A stretch of 64,000 nt of DNA from assembly GCF_001653755.1 (NCBI RefSeq), contig NZ_CP015125.1, positions 1,622,501 through 1,686,500 on the forward strand, in the 5' to 3' direction. The stretch comes from Dokdonia donghaensis DSW-1 (GTDB lineage: Bacteria; Bacteroidota; Bacteroidia; Flavobacteriales; Flavobacteriaceae). Shown here in pieces: positions 15,500-24,536 of this stretch; positions within the stretch are counted from its first letter, which is position 1, and each line of letters starts with the position of its first letter. Both the position numbers and the translations under genes were made by a program. The notes beneath the pieces were generated by a model. The model searched no databases. It was given only the letters and a program-made list of their open reading frames with translations, and was not told the DNA's origin.

Positions 15500-17736
15500 T
15501 GCTAGAGGGAAAAAGACATATAGCAAAGTACACGAGCCGCTGGCAATTATTGCTAGTAGTACAGGGCTTGTTGTATGGTATAGGAGCAGGTGTTTTCTGT
15601 TGGTTTTTGAGCAGGCAGTTAGGGATATCTATGTTAGTATTTGCTTTAGTAACTGGTCTAGCGATGTTAGTATTAAAACCGTGGCGCATTACGGCTACCA
15701 CAGTAAGCGAGTATCTAGATCATCACCTTAGCAGTGTAGAGTATAGTACTAGTCTATTATTTACAGAAACAACAAGTCTATCTGACTTAGCACAATTACA
15801 GCAGCATAAGGTAAGTGCTGTTTTACAAGAACAAATTAATACCATACGCCCAAAAACAAGTGTAAAGACAGCGGCTATTGTTGTATTTATGCTCATAGGT
15901 GCGGGGTATGTGGGTTCTCAATTTATTACTCCTTTGGTCTTAGATAATGGTGATTCTCAAAAGGAGGTGATACAATTACAGTCTACAGATTCTATCACGC
16001 CCTTGCACGCGCCGCCGGTGTTAAAACAACAACAACTTACTATAAAGTATCCATCATATACTAAACTAGCAAGTCGTACCACCAGTAGTATGAATGTAAA
16101 GGCTGTAGCCGGTTCTAAACTTTTTTGGAGTCTAGATTTTGAGAGTTTTGTAAAAGAGGTCACACTAGAAGGTCTGGGGACGGGCAAAAAGTTTAATTTA
16201 AAAACAACTAGCGAGAACTCACTCAGAGCTTCTAGTAGTTTAATTCCTACTACATCTGGTTATTACAATTTTAATTTTATTGATAGTCTAGATGGTGCAT
16301 ATACATCAGATATTTATGCGATAGAAGTGGTGAAAGATCAACCTCCTGCCATTACCATAAAAGATATCGCTCAGTTTACAACTTTTGAGCATACAGACCG
16401 TAAAGTGATAAATTTTAGTGCCTTGATTACAGATGATTTTGGTATAGAGAGCACTCAAATTATAGCAACTGTAAGTAAAGGAGAAGGGGAGTCTGTAAAG
16501 TTTAGAGAAGAAAAAATAGCTTTTGATGCACCCATAACTAAAGGTGTAAAAACTATAACTACAACAAAAAGTATTAGTCTAGATGCCTTAAAAATGGAAC
16601 TTGGTGATGAGTTATATTTTTATGTAGAGACCAGAGATCAAAAGACACCAAAGCCAAATATCACGCGCAGCGAGACCTACTTTGCAGTGATTAAGGATAC
16701 GGTGAGTGATGGTTTTGGGGTAGAAGGCACGATGGGAGCAGACCTAATGCCAGATTATTTTAGAAGTCAGCGGCAACTTATAATTGATACAGAAAAACTT
16801 ATAAAAGATAGAAACACACTTACAAAGCAAGAGTTTACAAATAGGAGCAATGAGCTAGGATTTGACCAGAAAGCCTTACGTCTTAAGTATGGTAAATTTA
16901 TGGGTGATGAGGATGACTCAGGTATAGGAGTTGCCCAAGATATAGATATGAGCGATTATGATGAAGATGATCCTACGGCTGGTTTTCGTCACGATCACGA
17001 TACAGAAAATGAACACAACCTTGTAGAAGAAGACCACGACCACGAGCACGAAGAAGAACTTGGGGAAGAAGAAGAAAAAGAAACCTCCCTTTTTGAAGAT
17101 TACCTGCATAATCACGACGACCCAGAGGAGTCAACACTTTTTACAGAATCGCTGCGTGGCAAGTTAAAAAATGCAATGGCACAAATGTGGGATGCAGAGT
17201 TACATCTCAGGCTAGCAGATCCAGATACATCTTTGCCTTACCAGTATAAAGCTTTAAAACTCATACAAGAGATAAAAAACAGTGCACGTATTTATGTGCA
17301 CCGCATAGGTTTTGACCCTCCACCTATAAAAGAAGATAAGAGACTCTCTGGAGAGATTAAAGAGATAACAAACGTCTTTAAAAAAGAAGATTTTGATAAT
17401 AAAGATCCTTATGTGTCTATGAGAGAAAGCATAGAGATATTAGAAAAAAGATTACAAAATGAGCGAGAACTTACGGAGGAGGATAAGACCGCTTTCGCGA
17501 AAGCGGGAGAAGAACTTGCACAACTAGCCATCTTAGAGCCCTCTAAGCATCTACTTACTTTACAAAAACTCAAATGGCTCACAGAAGATAAGAAACAACC
17601 TAAAACCGTGATGCAATCTGTACAAAAAGGACTTCTTGAGGCACTGCCTAGAGTTTCAGAAACTCCTAAAAACCCAGAGGGGTTCACCAGTAAGCTAGAA
17701 TCATTATTTACAAAAGAGTTACAAAAACGTGATTGA
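15499..17736 (+). CDS. large membrane-anchored coiled-coil protein of the MoxR/BatA-like set (DUF4175-like)
   Basis: The 745-residue protein has three N-terminal membrane helices (about 16-38, 41-60 and 120-140). Beta-rich extracytoplasmic domains follow (about 170-400), then a long charged helical region. At about residues 480-545 lies a remarkable run of Asp, Glu and His (HDHDTENEH and DHDHEHEEELGEEEEKE patterns), a plausible divalent-metal-binding segment. The region after it is predicted coiled coil, with a palindrome copy translated as AFAKA at 665-669. The organisation recalls DUF4175 proteins, but I cannot confirm this by search. The next gene starts 8 bases before this stop. Confidence 0.7.
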   Translation: MLEGKRHIAKYTSRWQLLLVVQGLLYGIGAGVFCWFLSRQLGISMLVFALVTGLAMLVLKPWRITATTVSEYLDHHLSSVEYSTSLLFTETTSLSDLAQLQQHKVSAVLQEQINTIRPKTSVKTAAIVVFMLIGAGYVGSQFITPLVLDNGDSQKEVIQLQSTDSITPLHAPPVLKQQQLTIKYPSYTKLASRTTSSMNVKAVAGSKLFWSLDFESFVKEVTLEGLGTGKKFNLKTTSENSLRASSSLIPTTSGYYNFNFIDSLDGAYTSDIYAIEVVKDQPPAITIKDIAQFTTFEHTDRKVINFSALITDDFGIESTQIIATVSKGEGESVKFREEKIAFDAPITKGVKTITTTKSISLDALKMELGDELYFYVETRDQKTPKPNITRSETYFAVIKDTVSDGFGVEGTMGADLMPDYFRSQRQLIIDTEKLIKDRNTLTKQEFTNRSNELGFDQKALRLKYGKFMGDEDDSGIGVAQDIDMSDYDEDDPTAGFRHDHDTENEHNLVEEDHDHEHEEELGEEEEKETSLFEDYLHNHDDPEESTLFTESLRGKLKNAMAQMWDAELHLRLADPDTSLPYQYKALKLIQEIKNSARIYVHRIGFDPPPIKEDKRLSGEIKEITNVFKKEDFDNKDPYVSMRESIEILEKRLQNERELTEEDKTAFAKAGEELAQLAILEPSKHLLTLQKLKWLTEDKKQPKTVMQSVQKGLLEALPRVSETPKNPEGFTSKLESLFTKELQKRD
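17490..17505. repeat. dispersed palindrome inside the 745-residue protein gene
   Basis: An exact copy, extended to 18 bp by flanking C/G. It is read as AFAKA at residues 665-669, between an acidic helix and EEL. Confidence 0.95.
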
Positions 17737-19480
17737 TACAATACATTTTTTACGTGAGGATCTTATTTGGCCTACAGTGATAGGCCTTGTGTTGCTCTGG
17801 GTCTTATTTCTCTGGAAAGAATACAAGGCGGTTACAACCACGAGGTTTATCATACGTGGTATTGTTGCTCTACTAGCACTGAGTGCGGTGGCTTCCTTAT
17901 TTTTAGAACCTGTAACTTTTCAAAAACAGGTAAAGGGAGTAGCCGTTTTAAAGACAGCAAATTTTGATTCAAATCTAATAGATAGCCTTAAGAGTACAAC
18001 TCCAGCGCTAAAAACAATTACCTATAAAGAAAATCAAAATCTACAGCCACAATTAGACTCCATAAGTGAGCTCCATATCTCAGGTGACGGGGTTGCTATT
18101 TATGATTTGTGGCAGTTTAAAAATAAGAAAGTCTATTACCATCCTCACAAACCCACCCCTGGGATTATAAAACTCGCTTATGATACAGAAGTATTGCTTG
18201 GAGATTCACTTACTGTAACTGGTCTATATAAAAACTCTTTTTCTAGTAATACCGTATTGTTACAAGAGTCTGGAGCACGCGCTATAGACTCTGTAAAAAT
18301 CTTAAATCAAGATGAGACTGTTTTTAAATTACACACACTACCCAAAGCAAAAGGAAATTACCTCTACCATATCATAGTTAAAGACAGTCTGGGTAAGATT
18401 ATAAGTTCAGACCCGCTTCCATTAACAATAAAAGATCGTGGTCGCTTGCGTGTTTTAATGGTGAATACATTTCCTACGTTTGAGACTAAATATCTCAAAA
18501 ATTACCTAGCAGAGAGTGGTCACGAGGTACTTGTGCGTAGTCAAATTACAAAAGATCGTTATAAGTTTGAAAATTATAACCGTAGCCAGAAAAGCATTTA
18601 CAATTTTACACATCAAAACCTTTCTGAATTTGATGTTATAATTACAGATGTGAGCACGTATAATGGACTGAGCCAGCGTTCAAAAAATGCCATTAATTAC
18701 CGAGTAGAAGAGCAGGGTATGGGACTACTTCTTCAAGCAGATGCCCGACTTATAGAGCAGGGATCAAAATTTGGTTTTCGCTTTAAGCGAAAAAATATAA
18801 AAGCGTTACAGCTTCCTTCTTGGCCTAGAGTAAAAATACCAGTATACCCTGCCACACTTACAAAAGATGCTCTTGTTGAACCTATACTAGTAACAAAAAA
18901 TAACACCCTAAGTGCCTATGCACAAAAGGGAACAGGACGTATAGGTACTCTACTGGTTGAAGATTCTTTTCAATTATTACTAAGTGGTAATGAGGATGTA
19001 TATCACTATTTATGGAGTACGGCGCTAGGTAAAATAAGCCAGCAACAGCAGTCGCTTGTACAGTGGTCACTCAGTGATTATATGGCATATAGTGATGAGC
19101 CGTTTCAATTTAATTTGCGCACAAGTATACCATTACCAAAGGTTGTAATGAATAATGATGTAGTAGTACCCCTTGTACAAAATGTGACGCTGCAAGATCA
19201 ATGGTCTGGTACAATTTACCCTAATGGTTATGGATGGGTAAACCTCAAGGTGACGCAAGCTCCCGCTTCTCTAAAGGCTATGTATGTTATAAATGATACC
19301 GCGTGGAAGGCAAAAAAGGTGTACAAGCAAATAACAGAAAATGCTTCCTTTTATAAGAATGAGAGCAGTCTTTCTTCAGAAAGTTCTATACCTGTTCCGT
19401 TTACAAAATGGTGGGCATTTACAGTTTTTATTCTAGCAATGGGTTATCTATGGCTAGCACCTAGAATTTATAAGAATTAG
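17729..19480 (+). CDS. membrane protein with a glutamine-amidotransferase-like domain, last gene of the MoxR/BatA-like set
   Basis: The 583-residue protein uses a GTG start at 17729 that overlaps the preceding gene by 8 bases. Two membrane helices lie at about 13-28 and 38-58, and a third near the C-terminus (WWAFTVFILAMGYLWLA). The middle holds a GATase1-like Rossmann segment: RLRVLMVNTFPTFETKYL, then FDVIITDVSTYNGL. The same arrangement occurs in BatA-type and DUF4159-linked membrane proteins of Bacteroidota. With the other members it likely forms a membrane complex controlled by MoxR, but the process it serves is unknown. It converges with the gene ending at 19485, with only 4 bases between. 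Confidence 0.75.
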   Translation: MIDTIHFLREDLIWPTVIGLVLLWVLFLWKEYKAVTTTRFIIRGIVALLALSAVASLFLEPVTFQKQVKGVAVLKTANFDSNLIDSLKSTTPALKTITYKENQNLQPQLDSISELHISGDGVAIYDLWQFKNKKVYYHPHKPTPGIIKLAYDTEVLLGDSLTVTGLYKNSFSSNTVLLQESGARAIDSVKILNQDETVFKLHTLPKAKGNYLYHIIVKDSLGKIISSDPLPLTIKDRGRLRVLMVNTFPTFETKYLKNYLAESGHEVLVRSQITKDRYKFENYNRSQKSIYNFTHQNLSEFDVIITDVSTYNGLSQRSKNAINYRVEEQGMGLLLQADARLIEQGSKFGFRFKRKNIKALQLPSWPRVKIPVYPATLTKDALVEPILVTKNNTLSAYAQKGTGRIGTLLVEDSFQLLLSGNEDVYHYLWSTALGKISQQQQSLVQWSLSDYMAYSDEPFQFNLRTSIPLPKVVMNNDVVVPLVQNVTLQDQWSGTIYPNGYGWVNLKVTQAPASLKAMYVINDTAWKAKKVYKQITENASFYKNESSLSSESSIPVPFTKWWAFTVFILAMGYLWLAPRIYKN

Positions 19481-19484
19481 ATGC

Positions 19485-20252
19485 CTAAGATTTTTTTATC
19501 TTTTGCTCATCTGTCGCAAGTCTTTTTTCTTCTTTTTCTACAAATTTTTGATGTTCAGACTGTGCGTAGTGATCTTTTTTTCGGCTATAGATGCTTTTGA
19601 TACCTTCTGCTTTTCCGTAAATAGTGACCTTATCGTGAGGTAACATTTTAAAGTTACCAGACGGTGATCCAAAATAGCCTACGCCCTCACACTCTACACC
19701 TAGAATAGTGATTCCTTCCTCACGTAAGTCTAACTCTTGTAATGTGCGATGACACATCCAGCCATCATCATCTACCTGGGCTTCTATAATTTTATAGTTG
19801 TCTTTGAGGTGTAATACAGCAGCATAATCATTAATCTCAAGATCTGTATATTTTTTAAGCATCTTATTTATGATACGTGATAGCCCCCTGTCTACCCAAG
19901 CGCTCCTTATACCTAACCATAAGAGTATCATACCAGCAACTATAATGAGAAAACCATAAAGTCTAGAAGCGTTAGACTCAGGTAATACAAATGTAAGAAT
20001 GAGTGAAGACATTGCCGTTACAATACCCGCGTTACCTATGAGCATAAGATTATAGATGATCTTACGTCTCACAGGGTGATTCATAATATTCTCTGTTTCT
20101 TGAGTACTTAAACCAGCACCTGTGTAAGCAGATCTTGCTTGAAATTTTGCACTCTCGCTAGATAGACCTGTATGTACAAGTGCGATAGTTGCTATTCTGG
20201 TAATGAGTACCGAGAGTGTGACAATAAGAAAAAGGGATACTGCTGCAATCAT
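19485..20252 (-). CDS. membrane protein with a TrkA-C (RCK-C) ligand-binding domain
   Basis: The 255-residue protein has three membrane helices (about 4-26, 67-88 and 95-115) and a cytoplasmic C-terminal half with a TrkA-C domain, seen in VDDDGWMCHRTLQELDLREEGITILGVE-type sequence and KMLPHDKVTIYG. TrkA-C domains sense cyclic dinucleotides or other ligands and gate K+ or anion transport. A Lys/Glu-rich tail ends the protein. It heads toward the BatA-like set from the opposite strand. The next genes upstream on this strand are also ion transport proteins. Confidence 0.75.
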   Translation of the reverse strand: MIAAVSLFLIVTLSVLITRIATIALVHTGLSSESAKFQARSAYTGAGLSTQETENIMNHPVRRKIIYNLMLIGNAGIVTAMSSLILTFVLPESNASRLYGFLIIVAGMILLWLGIRSAWVDRGLSRIINKMLKKYTDLEINDYAAVLHLKDNYKIIEAQVDDDGWMCHRTLQELDLREEGITILGVECEGVGYFGSPSGNFKMLPHDKVTIYGKAEGIKSIYSRKKDHYAQSEHQKFVEKEEKRLATDEQKIKKS

Positions 20253-20327
20253 AGTAATATATTAGTATGTACAAAAATAGCTTTTATAGAGAAGCTTATT
20301 TATGAGTATTAATGCCTTGAGTAATAC

Positions 20328-21032
20328 TTATCCTCCTAGTGTGTTGAGGTAAAAAGCAAGTACTAATCCTATTGCTGTTGCTAGGCCTGTCCAGTATTTA
20401 TCTTCTTTAAAAGCCTTTGGAAAAACTTCAATTGCTAGTGAAGCCACGACCGCTCCTCCAGCAAAACAGCGTATAAGGTCTAATGTGTCATTAGACACTT
20501 TGTCAAAGAAAAAATAGCCCACAAGTGCTGCTATAGATAACACAATTGCTGTGGCTGTCCATAACCAGATAATAGATTTTGAAGATCTACCATCGGCTTT
20601 CATTTCTTTTGCTCCACCTGCAGCCTCGGGTAGATTAGATAGTACAATAGAGCCAGATAGCGCTGCTACTGTGAGTGGGTCTGCACTTATAAGTGCAACC
20701 CCCAGTGCTAAGTTTTCTGGTAACCCGTCTAGGGTAATCGCAGCAAGTAAGCCTGAGCCACCGCTACTGGTACTCCATTTTTCTTTCACATAAAAATCGA
20801 GAATGGTAAATACAATAGCACCGGTAAAAACAGCTATAAGTGGTGTGATTATAGGTTCATTTTCTAAAGCTGGCTGTATAAGCTCAAGTACTGCAGATAC
20901 CATAAGCGCTCCTCCTGCGAGTGCAACTAGAAAGCCTTCAGTTTTATTAGAAAGACTACCATATACTCCCCATAGTGCGCCTGCGATAAGAGCAAAAGAA
21001 ACAACGCAGATTACAATGATTGTAGTTAACAT
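20328..21032 (-). CDS. ZIP-family metal transporter with non-canonical metal-site residues
   Basis: The 234-residue protein has the ZIP membrane pattern with about eight hydrophobic segments. The TM4 motif reads TLDGLPENLALG and the TM5 motif SNLPEAAGGAKEM. In classical ZIP zinc transporters these hold a His (HxxPE(G) and HExPE). Here the His positions are Asp and Asn. The protein probably moves another divalent ion, or has changed selectivity. It lies between the TrkA-C protein and an antiporter gene on the same strand. Confidence 0.8.
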   Translation of the reverse strand: MLTTIIVICVVSFALIAGALWGVYGSLSNKTEGFLVALAGGALMVSAVLELIQPALENEPIITPLIAVFTGAIVFTILDFYVKEKWSTSSGGSGLLAAITLDGLPENLALGVALISADPLTVAALSGSIVLSNLPEAAGGAKEMKADGRSSKSIIWLWTATAIVLSIAALVGYFFFDKVSNDTLDLIRCFAGGAVVASLAIEVFPKAFKEDKYWTGLATAIGLVLAFYLNTLGG

Positions 21033-21044
21033 AATGTTCTAATA

Positions 21045-22298
21045 TTATTGTTGAGTTCTTTTAAAATAATCTATGACGTGTAAACTTGTAAAACCGTGTA
21101 TGAGTATACTAAATAGAATAACGTAGCTCACAATGCCAAAAAGCTCATCATAATCGGTAAAATTACCTTTCATAAGAGCATAGCTTAAGTAAAAGAAACT
21201 ACCTATGCCTCGTATTCCAAAAAAGCTTATTGCCCATTTTTTTGGCCCAGAAAAATCTGTTGTGAGCATTGCGAGATACCCAAAAATAGGTCTCAAAATA
21301 AGTACAAATGCTAAACTTGCTATCACTCCCCAGATATCTGTATAAGAAAGAATACCAGAAACAACGGCACCACCAAAAAATATTGTCCATAAGGCAACTA
21401 GTAGCTTTTCTGTCTCCTCAGCAAAGTGAAGCATCGTGGTGTTTATATTATCATCTGAGTTTTTACCACAATGAAACTGCATAAATACCCCAGTGGCAAA
21501 TACACTTAAGAATCCATAGGTGTTTAGTACCTCTGCAATACCGTACGAGAAAAAGGTGAGAGCGACCGCAATAAAACCATCTAAAATATAACGACGGTTT
21601 TCTTTGCTATGATATTGTACAACCCAGCTGTATATATAGCCTATAAGAGCCCCAATGAGGACACCACCTATAATTTTAAAAAAGAAATAGTACCCAGTAA
21701 AATGTAGCCAGTCTATTTCTGAAAAACTAGCCGCATTACTCCACAAAATCGCTAAAAAAACAAATGGAAAAGCAAACCCATCATTAATACCAGCCTCTGC
21801 AGTGAGTGTATATCTTAAGCCTGTATTGCGCTCTTTAAAACTTTGTCGCTCTTCTAATTGTAGTTCACTTGCTAGAACAGGATCTGTAGGGGCTAGTACT
21901 GCGGCAAGTAGTAGGGATACTGGTCCGTTGAGGTCTAGTAGGTAGTACGCAATAAGAAACACAGCAATCATAAAGAGAGGCATTGTTATGGCGATAAGGG
22001 ATAATGGTTTTTTCCAGTCACTCCATTTATAACTTGTGCCTATTTTGAGCCCGGCGGTCATTAAACTTATGATAACGATTACCTCACTTACTATTTTTCC
22101 AAATTCTAGTTCCCACAGTGGGTCTGGCCAGGGCAGTGGGGCACCCAGATAGTATAAACACACCCCTAGTAATAGTAAAGGAATGATGTATGTTATTTTG
22201 AGTTTTTTTGAATATACAGGTATAAAGGCCATTAGGGAGATGGCAAAACCGGTATAGGCAAGAGCAGGAAAGTATGACGATATTTCTATAACTGCCAT
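21045..22298 (-). CDS. CPA1-type Na+(K+)/H+ antiporter
   Basis: The protein has about 417 residues. The reading frame allows GTG at 22301, but the ATG at 22298 directly follows and is preferred. It shows 10 to 12 membrane helices, with AAVLAPTDPVLASELQ and AEAGINDGFAFPFVF. The second holds the ND pair typical of CPA1 electroneutral antiporters. FGIRGIGSFFYLSYAL near the C-terminus is also characteristic. It should exchange cytoplasmic Na+ or K+ for protons, useful for a marine organism. The upstream gene stops 2 bases before this start. Confidence 0.88.
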   Translation of the reverse strand: MAVIEISSYFPALAYTGFAISLMAFIPVYSKKLKITYIIPLLLLGVCLYYLGAPLPWPDPLWELEFGKIVSEVIVIISLMTAGLKIGTSYKWSDWKKPLSLIAITMPLFMIAVFLIAYYLLDLNGPVSLLLAAVLAPTDPVLASELQLEERQSFKERNTGLRYTLTAEAGINDGFAFPFVFLAILWSNAASFSEIDWLHFTGYYFFFKIIGGVLIGALIGYIYSWVVQYHSKENRRYILDGFIAVALTFFSYGIAEVLNTYGFLSVFATGVFMQFHCGKNSDDNINTTMLHFAEETEKLLVALWTIFFGGAVVSGILSYTDIWGVIASLAFVLILRPIFGYLAMLTTDFSGPKKWAISFFGIRGIGSFFYLSYALMKGNFTDYDELFGIVSYVILFSILIHGFTSLHVIDYFKRTQQ

Positions 22299-22300
22299 CA

Positions 22301-23176
22301 CTATTCGACTATTGTTTCAATGGTGCGGCTTAGTTGTTTTTGAGGCTCTAATTTTGTGTATGTGCTCTTTTTTGTGATATCTAGAGATTCATTTTCTGCA
22401 TCAGGAAGACCTAGCCAAGGTTCAATACACACATAGTCTGCTCCAGGTTGTGCCCAAAGTGCAAGATTTGGGTAACCAGTAAATCGTACAATTATACCCT
22501 TGGTTTTTGACTTTTCGCGTAAGCGTACCCAATTATAATCTATATCAGAAAAAATGAGTGCATCCTTATTAAACAATGATTTAGACAGTGAGAGTAGAGC
22601 CCCATCTGTATTTATATCGCGTGTCACTGAGGTGAGTAGCCCAGTATTATCTAGTGTAAGTGATGATAGGTTTTGTGCCTCTGGAAACTCTATAACATAG
22701 TCAGAAAGTGCTTTTGTAGCCGTTACGGGACAGGCGTAAGCAGTGTGACCACCACAAGTAAAATACATAGGCTCGCTATCTAGATTTACTACGTCGTAAG
22801 TCATAAGTAAGCGATTATTTTCTAAGGTATAAGTAATAGTAAAAGAAAACTTAAATGGATACAAGTGGTGAGTTGCCTCACTATGCGTAAGTGTATAAGA
22901 GCAAGAGGATGCACTAAGTTGTTTAAACTCAAAAGCATCATTATCTCTAGCGATACCGTGCTTAGGCATAGGGTATTCTTTGTCTTTGTAAATGATGGTA
23001 CCTTCTTTTATTGTGCCTATAGCGGGAAATAAAGGTGGCGAACTGCTTCTCCAAACTTCTGGATTGATTTGCCAGATGTATTCTTGTCCAGTTTTATTAT
23101 TTGTGAGTGATCGTATCTCAGCACCTTTTGTAAGGATGGAGCAGGTGAGGTGCTCGTTTGTAATAGTATGCAGCAT
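22301..23176 (-). CDS. aldose 1-epimerase family protein
   Basis: The 291-residue protein has the galactose mutarotase-like fold: EIRSLTNNKTGQEYIWQ near the start, PLFPAIGTIKEG, a central FTCGGHTAYACPV and the C-terminal VCIEPWLGLPDAEN. The IEPW and CGGH motifs fit the LACX-like/YeaD-like branch of the family. It probably interconverts hexose or hexose-phosphate anomers. The minus-strand antiporter follows immediately, but no functional link is obvious. A degenerate copy of the dispersed palindrome (22511-22525) lies in this gene. Confidence 0.85.
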   Translation of the reverse strand: MLHTITNEHLTCSILTKGAEIRSLTNNKTGQEYIWQINPEVWRSSSPPLFPAIGTIKEGTIIYKDKEYPMPKHGIARDNDAFEFKQLSASSCSYTLTHSEATHHLYPFKFSFTITYTLENNRLLMTYDVVNLDSEPMYFTCGGHTAYACPVTATKALSDYVIEFPEAQNLSSLTLDNTGLLTSVTRDINTDGALLSLSKSLFNKDALIFSDIDYNWVRLREKSKTKGIIVRFTGYPNLALWAQPGADYVCIEPWLGLPDAENESLDITKKSTYTKLEPQKQLSRTIETIVE

Positions 23177-23352
23177 ATATAGGGTTGTTGTGGTCTGTAC
23201 TTAAAGGTAGTATAATTTATGGCAAGTTGCATACCCTGTTTGTGATAACTACGCTTTCGCGAAAATGGTCTTCTCTTATAACCATCTCATAATTAAAGTA
23301 CTCAATGTGCTTTGTTGCAAGTTCTTATTACAATATCAAGAGTGAAAATAAA

Positions 23353-23382
23353 AAAAGGCTACTTGAGGGTAAGTAGCCTTTT
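23353..23382 (-). terminator. orphan intrinsic terminator
   Basis: A perfect 12-bp stem, AAAAGGCTACTT/AAGTAGCCTTTT, with a 6-base loop. A long T-run follows only on the minus strand, where no gene lies upstream for about 600 bases. Confidence 0.75.
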
Positions 23383-23811
23383 GGGTCAATATGATTACGC
23401 TTAGTACGTCTAACAAATCAATACTCAATCACATTGAAAAAAGGGGGATTAATGCTTTATAGAGTCTCTTCTGGTCTAATTCAAATAAAAACTGAAAAGT
23501 TTATTACTTAGAGCGTCTATGTTCTTTTTTCCTTACAAAAAACTTTATGCTGAAAGTAGGTGTCTGTTCTTTGCAATGACAAATGTAGGTATCTACTTGA
23601 TTTTTAAGGGAAAATCCAGCTGTGCACCGAGGGATTAGATAAAGCGTTGTTTGTAATAGATAAACTACACAAGATATTGCGATTTATAAGTAGCTATGCA
23701 TATTGAAGACCTTAGTTGGTAAAAGTAGATTAATTACAATATGATAAATGTACTAGAAGCAACCGTAAGTTATCTAGAGTAGACACTACATTGCTTAAGT
23801 ATTAAACAAAA

Positions 23812-23839
23812 AAAAGGTACCCAGCGACGGATACCTTTT
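23812..23839 (-). terminator. terminator downstream of the PepSY-type gene
   Basis: Stem AAAAGGTA/TACCTTTT with a 12-base loop, followed by eight T's on the minus strand. It lies 133 bases beyond the stop of the minus-strand gene 23973-24488. Confidence 0.6.
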
Positions 23840-23972
23840 GCAAATAAATTGGTTTAAATACCCCTAATAATCTAAACCGTGGCAAGAATACTAGATTTTC
23901 TGTTAGGTATTTTACGGATTTCCTTTTTTTGGAGTAAAAAAGTCAATTTTTTTTAGATTATTTTTTGGGACA

Positions 23973-24488
23973 CTATATAAACAGTAATATAATAGTGAGT
24001 ATAAATCCACCTATAGCAAAGAGCATCCCTTTTTTAAAAATAGGCATTTTAGGCGTGTACATCCAGAATGCAGAGATTACAAAAAAGAGTAAAGAAGCTC
24101 CAAAGAAAATATTTAAGAAGTATACGGGGCTGTTAGTCGTTGCTTTATGGAGGTGTTCCATCTTATCAAGTATATAAGGAAGTTCCATCTTGCGAGTGGT
24201 TACAATACCGGTTTCTTGATTATATGATCCTCCTTTAAAATAGAAAACAGCTCCCTCAGTCTTAGTCACTTTTGGGTTTCTGCGCAATTTTGAACTCAAC
24301 TCGCTTGAGTTAAGTTTAGGCTCCATTTGCTTTTCGGTAATCACTTCGTGTTTTAAAAAATCTGTATTTCTATACACCATTACAATACCACTTATGGCAT
24401 AAACGGCCATAATACCGGCTAGAAAGAACCCTAGGTATCTATGTATTGAACGTACTTTTAATGAAAATGGGGTTTTGCGTTTTGCCAT
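23973..24488 (-). CDS. PepSY-associated membrane protein (short form)
   Basis: The 171-residue protein shows the start of the PepSY-associated TM family: SLKVRSIHRYLGFFLAGIMAVYAISGIVMVY, with a helix at about 16-38. After a periplasmic segment of about 80 residues it has two more helices near the C-terminus (FLNIFFGASLLFFVISAFWMY and KKGMLFAIGGFILTIILLFI). The HRYLGF pattern is found in iron-siderophore and haem-related reductase proteins of the family. At 171 residues this is much shorter than the classical 350 to 500, so it is a minimal version. A periplasmic PepSY-like fold seems reduced. Confidence 0.75.
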   Translation of the reverse strand: MAKRKTPFSLKVRSIHRYLGFFLAGIMAVYAISGIVMVYRNTDFLKHEVITEKQMEPKLNSSELSSKLRRNPKVTKTEGAVFYFKGGSYNQETGIVTTRKMELPYILDKMEHLHKATTNSPVYFLNIFFGASLLFFVISAFWMYTPKMPIFKKGMLFAIGGFILTIILLFI

Positions 24489-24536
24489 AAGTGCTATAAG
24501 TTTTTGGTAAATTTAAGTTTAACAAAGAATAAGAGA

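Larger units (their letters stand above)
23177..23972. other. 796-base gene-poor region with two minus-strand-type terminators
   Basis: I find no reading frame with coding character on either strand. The region contains a truncated palindrome at 23252-23266 (left arm and core only) and two good hairpins at 23353-23382 and 23812-23839. On the minus strand each is followed by eight T's or nearly so. The right one can end transcription of the PepSY-type gene at 23973. The left one has no gene to serve, which suggests a small minus-strand RNA between 23383 and about 23800, or a gene lost to decay. Confidence 0.55.

Noticed and set aside
16918..17115. Minus-strand frame rich in Phe and Val
   Set aside because: It is antisense to the acidic His-rich segment of the 745-residue protein.
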